DNA of 64,000 nucleotides from an uncultured Lachnospiraceae bacterium (GTDB lineage Bacteria > Bacillota > Clostridia > Lachnospirales > Lachnospiraceae): positions 1-64,000 of the forward strand of contig CAMGZH010000012.1 of assembly GCA_946182825.1 (NCBI GenBank), given 5' to 3'. Position numbers and translations under genes: made by a program. A model generated the notes under the pieces. It had not been told where the DNA came from. It saw only the letters and a program-made list of their open reading frames with translations, and ran no database searches. Shown one piece after another: positions 61,297-64,000 of this stretch (position 1 is the stretch's first letter; the number at the start of each line of letters is the position of its first letter).

Positions 61297-63795
61297 TTAT
61301 TTTACTTTGACCGTCTTCTTTGAGGACCAGGCACTATAAATCTTAAGTCCTGACTCTGTCTTGAAGTAGGTTCGGATCCGAACATAGTACTTCGTCTTAG
61401 ATTTAAGTTTCTTAACGGTAAGACTCTTCGTGGAAGCCTTTCTAATGCTGACAGACTTCTTACCGCTCATAGAACTCTTCTTTGCATACTGGATCTGGTA
61501 TCCTGTAATACCACTTACCTTCTTCCAGGTGATCTTCGCATACTTTGCTCCGCCCTTAAGTGAAGAAATGGATGTCTTCTTGGGCTTGATGCTGTAATTT
61601 ACCGTTGTGGAACCGGTGTAATTCCCCTTGAACTCCAGATTCACAGAAGCCGTTCCCGGCTTAACATTATCACTGTCCGTACGGGTGTAGTCGGTTCCCT
61701 CCTGAAGGACATAGTTGTTGGAACTGCTGTCAATGATCTCAATGGCAGGAACAAATTCCTTCCCGGTGTAAGTCACATTGGATACCGGACTGATAGACAC
61801 AGCGCCCTCAGCAAGCTGTTCTGTCACATCCTTCGGCTCGATAGTATAGGTCGCCGTCAGCGTAGCCGGCGTACTACCGGTTCCCTTGAATGCACCAAGT
61901 CCGGTGATCGTCACCTCATAGGTTCCTGCATTTACCGCTGTCGTAGGATAGGATGTAATGGAGTAATCGGTTCCAGCCTTAAGGGTCACCGCATCGGTGC
62001 CGGTTCCTATGGTAACGGTATAGACCTGCGGGATCTGCATCGTTCCGTTATATACAAAGGAAGCTGGTGTGCAGGTCACCTTCGCATCCTTCAGATTCCC
62101 CGCCGTGATCTCAAACTTACTGGTCAGGGTTCCGCTGTAGTTCCCCATACCGGTGGCCGTAACCTCGGCTGTCTTGCCCACCTGCTTGTTATTCTTATAG
62201 GTAAGCTTATAATCCTTATCCTTCTCTAAGGTATTGCTTCCCACCTTAACCACCGGCTCCGGCTTGATCTCAGCACCGGTGTAGCTGTACTGCTTGTTGG
62301 CAGGTGTAAAGGTCATGCTGCCCTTATCGATAGGAGTACCCTTGATATCAAAGCTTCCGGTAGCAGAACCGGTATACTTGGAATTGGAACCGCTCTTGGC
62401 TGTAACGGTAATCGTTGCCTTACCAACCTCGATATTATCGGAATATGCCACATCATAGTAGCTATTCGCAACAGTAATGCCGTTTAAGGTTACCACGATC
62501 TCCGGCTTTTTCTCTTTACCGTCATAGGTGATCTCTGCCTTTGGATCCTTAAGCTCTACCTTGGCGCTGCTAAGGCTGCCGCCCTTATCAACTCCAATGA
62601 TAAAGGTCTCTTCCCTTGTACCGGTATAATTTCCTCTACCGGTGGCTGTCACCTTAGCCTCTACCGACTTTGTAATGGTAGCTGCCGGCTTGTTGTTGGA
62701 ATAGGATAAGACATAATCCTTATCCTCCACCAGGGTGGTACCGTCTAAGGTGATCACAGCCGAAGGCGTCTTCTCATTTCCATCTGCCACATATCCGTTA
62801 GACGGAAGGGAAAGGACCATGGTGGCACCCTCGATACTGCTGGAGACCACCTTCACCGGAATCACAAAGGAATAGTCATTCTTCAAGGAGAAGGAAAGGG
62901 ACAGATTGGCCGTTCCTTTCAACAGACCCTTGATCTGGTCACCGCTTAGGCTTGCCGCATTGCTGGCTTCGATCTTCCATGTAGGCTCCACATCGACGGG
63001 ACAATAGTTGTTCCCGGAATCATGAATCGCATCCTTGGTATTGATACCAAGGCTTACCTTCGGGAGGGAAACCGACTCTCCCACCCCCACTGTGATGGCA
63101 TCAAAATTCCTATCGGCTGACGGATCCTTCACTACGGAATTATACACCATAACATCCGAAGAAATATTATCCTTGCTGATGGATCTGGTCACCGTCTCAC
63201 TTCCTGCGGCAACCGCTGCACCGCCTGCTGTCGATGCGGCATCACAAAAGACCTGAACCCAGTAATCCTGATCGTTGTATACCACATGACCGATTCCCAC
63301 ATGGGTATAGGTAGAACTTAAAAGGTTACTTCTGTTATTGGCGCCTTCCACACTACCGGCATTCTTCCAGCTGGATAAAACAGACTGAAAATCATTTCCA
63401 CCACTCCAGATATTCTCCGCAAGATAGGACTGGGCACCGTTGCTTTCCCCATTGACCGTAATAAGCTTACCATCCGTATTATCCGGCCGCAAATGGCTGT
63501 AGAACAGCGCAATATCCTTGGCTCTCTCTGTAGCGATCTTATCCAGACTGCTATCGTGCGCAAAGTCGGCAAGGTTAGGATCTGCATTCCTTCGATCGGC
63601 ATTCTCTGCAGAGACCATCGCCTCATTTTTCGTATTATCCACGGTTACATCATAAGAAACAGACAAAACGTTGCTTTGTGCCTGTGCCATTACACTGCTT
63701 GTCCTAAAAAGGACTCCCGCCGGACCGGCGGACGTAACCACAAGGGTTGCTGCAAGCATGGCAGTGAAAAATTTCTTAATGATACGCTGCTTCAT
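61297..63795 (-). CDS. surface protein with CAP domain, beta repeats and Fn3
   Basis: 832 residues. Signal peptide (about 1-38), CAP/SCP domain (about 45-190; YSHLRP and AENIWSG motifs), an Ig-like domain, five repeats of about 80 residues with the pattern (Y/D)Gkxx.P.V.(3 to 4)L..g.DY.v.Ysnn...G.a.vt.tg.gnYtG, and a C-terminal Fn3-like domain (KSKTKYYVRIRTYFK). No sortase motif is seen. ATG at 63795 has GAGG 8 bases upstream; the annotated longer frame starts at 63834. Likely cell-surface or secreted adhesin-like. Confidence 0.88.
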   Translation of the reverse strand: MKQRIIKKFFTAMLAATLVVTSAGPAGVLFRTSSVMAQAQSNVLSVSYDVTVDNTKNEAMVSAENADRRNADPNLADFAHDSSLDKIATERAKDIALFYSHLRPDNTDGKLITVNGESNGAQSYLAENIWSGGNDFQSVLSSWKNAGSVEGANNRSNLLSSTYTHVGIGHVVYNDQDYWVQVFCDAASTAGGAAVAAGSETVTRSISKDNISSDVMVYNSVVKDPSADRNFDAITVGVGESVSLPKVSLGINTKDAIHDSGNNYCPVDVEPTWKIEASNAASLSGDQIKGLLKGTANLSLSFSLKNDYSFVIPVKVVSSSIEGATMVLSLPSNGYVADGNEKTPSAVITLDGTTLVEDKDYVLSYSNNKPAATITKSVEAKVTATGRGNYTGTREETFIIGVDKGGSLSSAKVELKDPKAEITYDGKEKKPEIVVTLNGITVANSYYDVAYSDNIEVGKATITVTAKSGSNSKYTGSATGSFDIKGTPIDKGSMTFTPANKQYSYTGAEIKPEPVVKVGSNTLEKDKDYKLTYKNNKQVGKTAEVTATGMGNYSGTLTSKFEITAGNLKDAKVTCTPASFVYNGTMQIPQVYTVTIGTGTDAVTLKAGTDYSITSYPTTAVNAGTYEVTITGLGAFKGTGSTPATLTATYTIEPKDVTEQLAEGAVSISPVSNVTYTGKEFVPAIEIIDSSSNNYVLQEGTDYTRTDSDNVKPGTASVNLEFKGNYTGSTTVNYSIKPKKTSISSLKGGAKYAKITWKKVSGITGYQIQYAKKSSMSGKKSVSIRKASTKSLTVKKLKSKTKYYVRIRTYFKTESGLKIYSAWSSKKTVKVK

Positions 63796-64000
63796 TGGCA
63801 TTTCCTCAATTCTATTGATACTATGACCTCTCATGTCAAAACGCGAAGCCTTTCTTTGCTTCGACTCAGTTACTTATAATATACACCATATTGAACATTT
63901 CGGCTATTTCCAAAAAATTATAACCTCCGTATTATTTTTCGTTCCAAAAAATCAGAAGACCTTTCGTCGTCAGACTTTTTGCGAATCCGCAAAAAAAGGA

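Noticed and set aside
63976-63997. Inverted repeat TTTTTGCG/CGCAAAAA at the right edge
   Set aside because: Polarity is wrong for a terminator (no T-run after the stem on either strand).

Overview
The window is a stretch of a low-to-mid GC Firmicutes chromosome, most likely a motile Lachnospiraceae (Clostridia). The evidence is indirect but consistent. Gene order ylxM-ffh-rpsP-khpA-rimM-trmD-rplS-rbgA-rnhB-fliK-like-flhB-like-yraN follows the Bacillus/Clostridia core. There are Na+-pumping decarboxylase and NfnAB genes of anaerobes, a CheV protein, YDG/Fn3-repeat surface proteins, a tmRNA with a clostridial-type tag, and strong AGGAGG ribosome binding sites. Nearly all genes lie on the minus strand. 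Plus-strand exceptions are ssrA (tmRNA) and a Y-family polymerase plus YolD-like pair. I see no insertion sequence, prophage, tRNA or CRISPR array.

Layout (right-hand genes are upstream on the minus strand). 1-340: three tandem promoters pointing left toward an rRNA operon that lies outside the window. 0.4-5.8 kb: radA, a conserved small protein, clpC and a membrane-anchored secreted protein. 5.8-9.3 kb: zinc-ribbon membrane protein and condensation-fold acyltransferase pair, a FliD-tail-like protein, ung. 9.3-14.3 kb: hisF-hisH, a large acidic membrane protein, cheV, a lipoprotein. 14.3-18.6 kb: a two-component system wrapped around an L,D-transpeptidase gene. 18.7-23.9 kb: a five-gene biotin-dependent Na+-translocating decarboxylase operon. 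24.0-41.2 kb: scpAB, a phosphoribosyltransferase-like gene, dut, gpsA, plsY, der, a DUF512 radical SAM gene, pgeF, yraN, flagellar-secretion paralogues, rnhB, two signal peptidases, rbgA, and the ribosomal/SRP cluster. 41.3-47.9 kb: a J-domain protein, a frameshifted gene remnant, ssrA, a small membrane protein, smpB, rnr, secG. 48.0-52.6 kb: nfnB-nfnA, then two P-loop metallochaperone-type GTPases. 52.6-58.3 kb: argS, queT, glmM and an OatA-like O-acetyltransferase. 58.5-60.3 kb: SOS-type polymerase and YolD-like gene. 60.3-63.8 kb: a secreted nuclease and a CAP-domain surface protein.

Functional links: trans-translation and RNA decay (ssrA, smpB, rnr, secG); ribosome and SRP biogenesis (rpsP to ffh, rbgA, rnhB); envelope building (glmM, OatA-like, L,D-transpeptidase, pgeF, plsY/gpsA); energy metabolism (Na+ pump decarboxylase, NfnAB); and metal handling (CobW pair).

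The observations I consider most worth checking are: a preQ1-I-like riboswitch squeezed between glmM and queT; a CobW-like GTPase without its CxCC motif fused to a YcgQ/DUF1980-type C-terminal domain; a gene remnant split at a G6 tract beside ssrA; triple rRNA promoters with a shared TGTCGC element; and two perfect stem-loops inside the last codons of the YolD-like gene. I did not find a clearly new multi-gene system such as an unknown defence or biosynthetic island.
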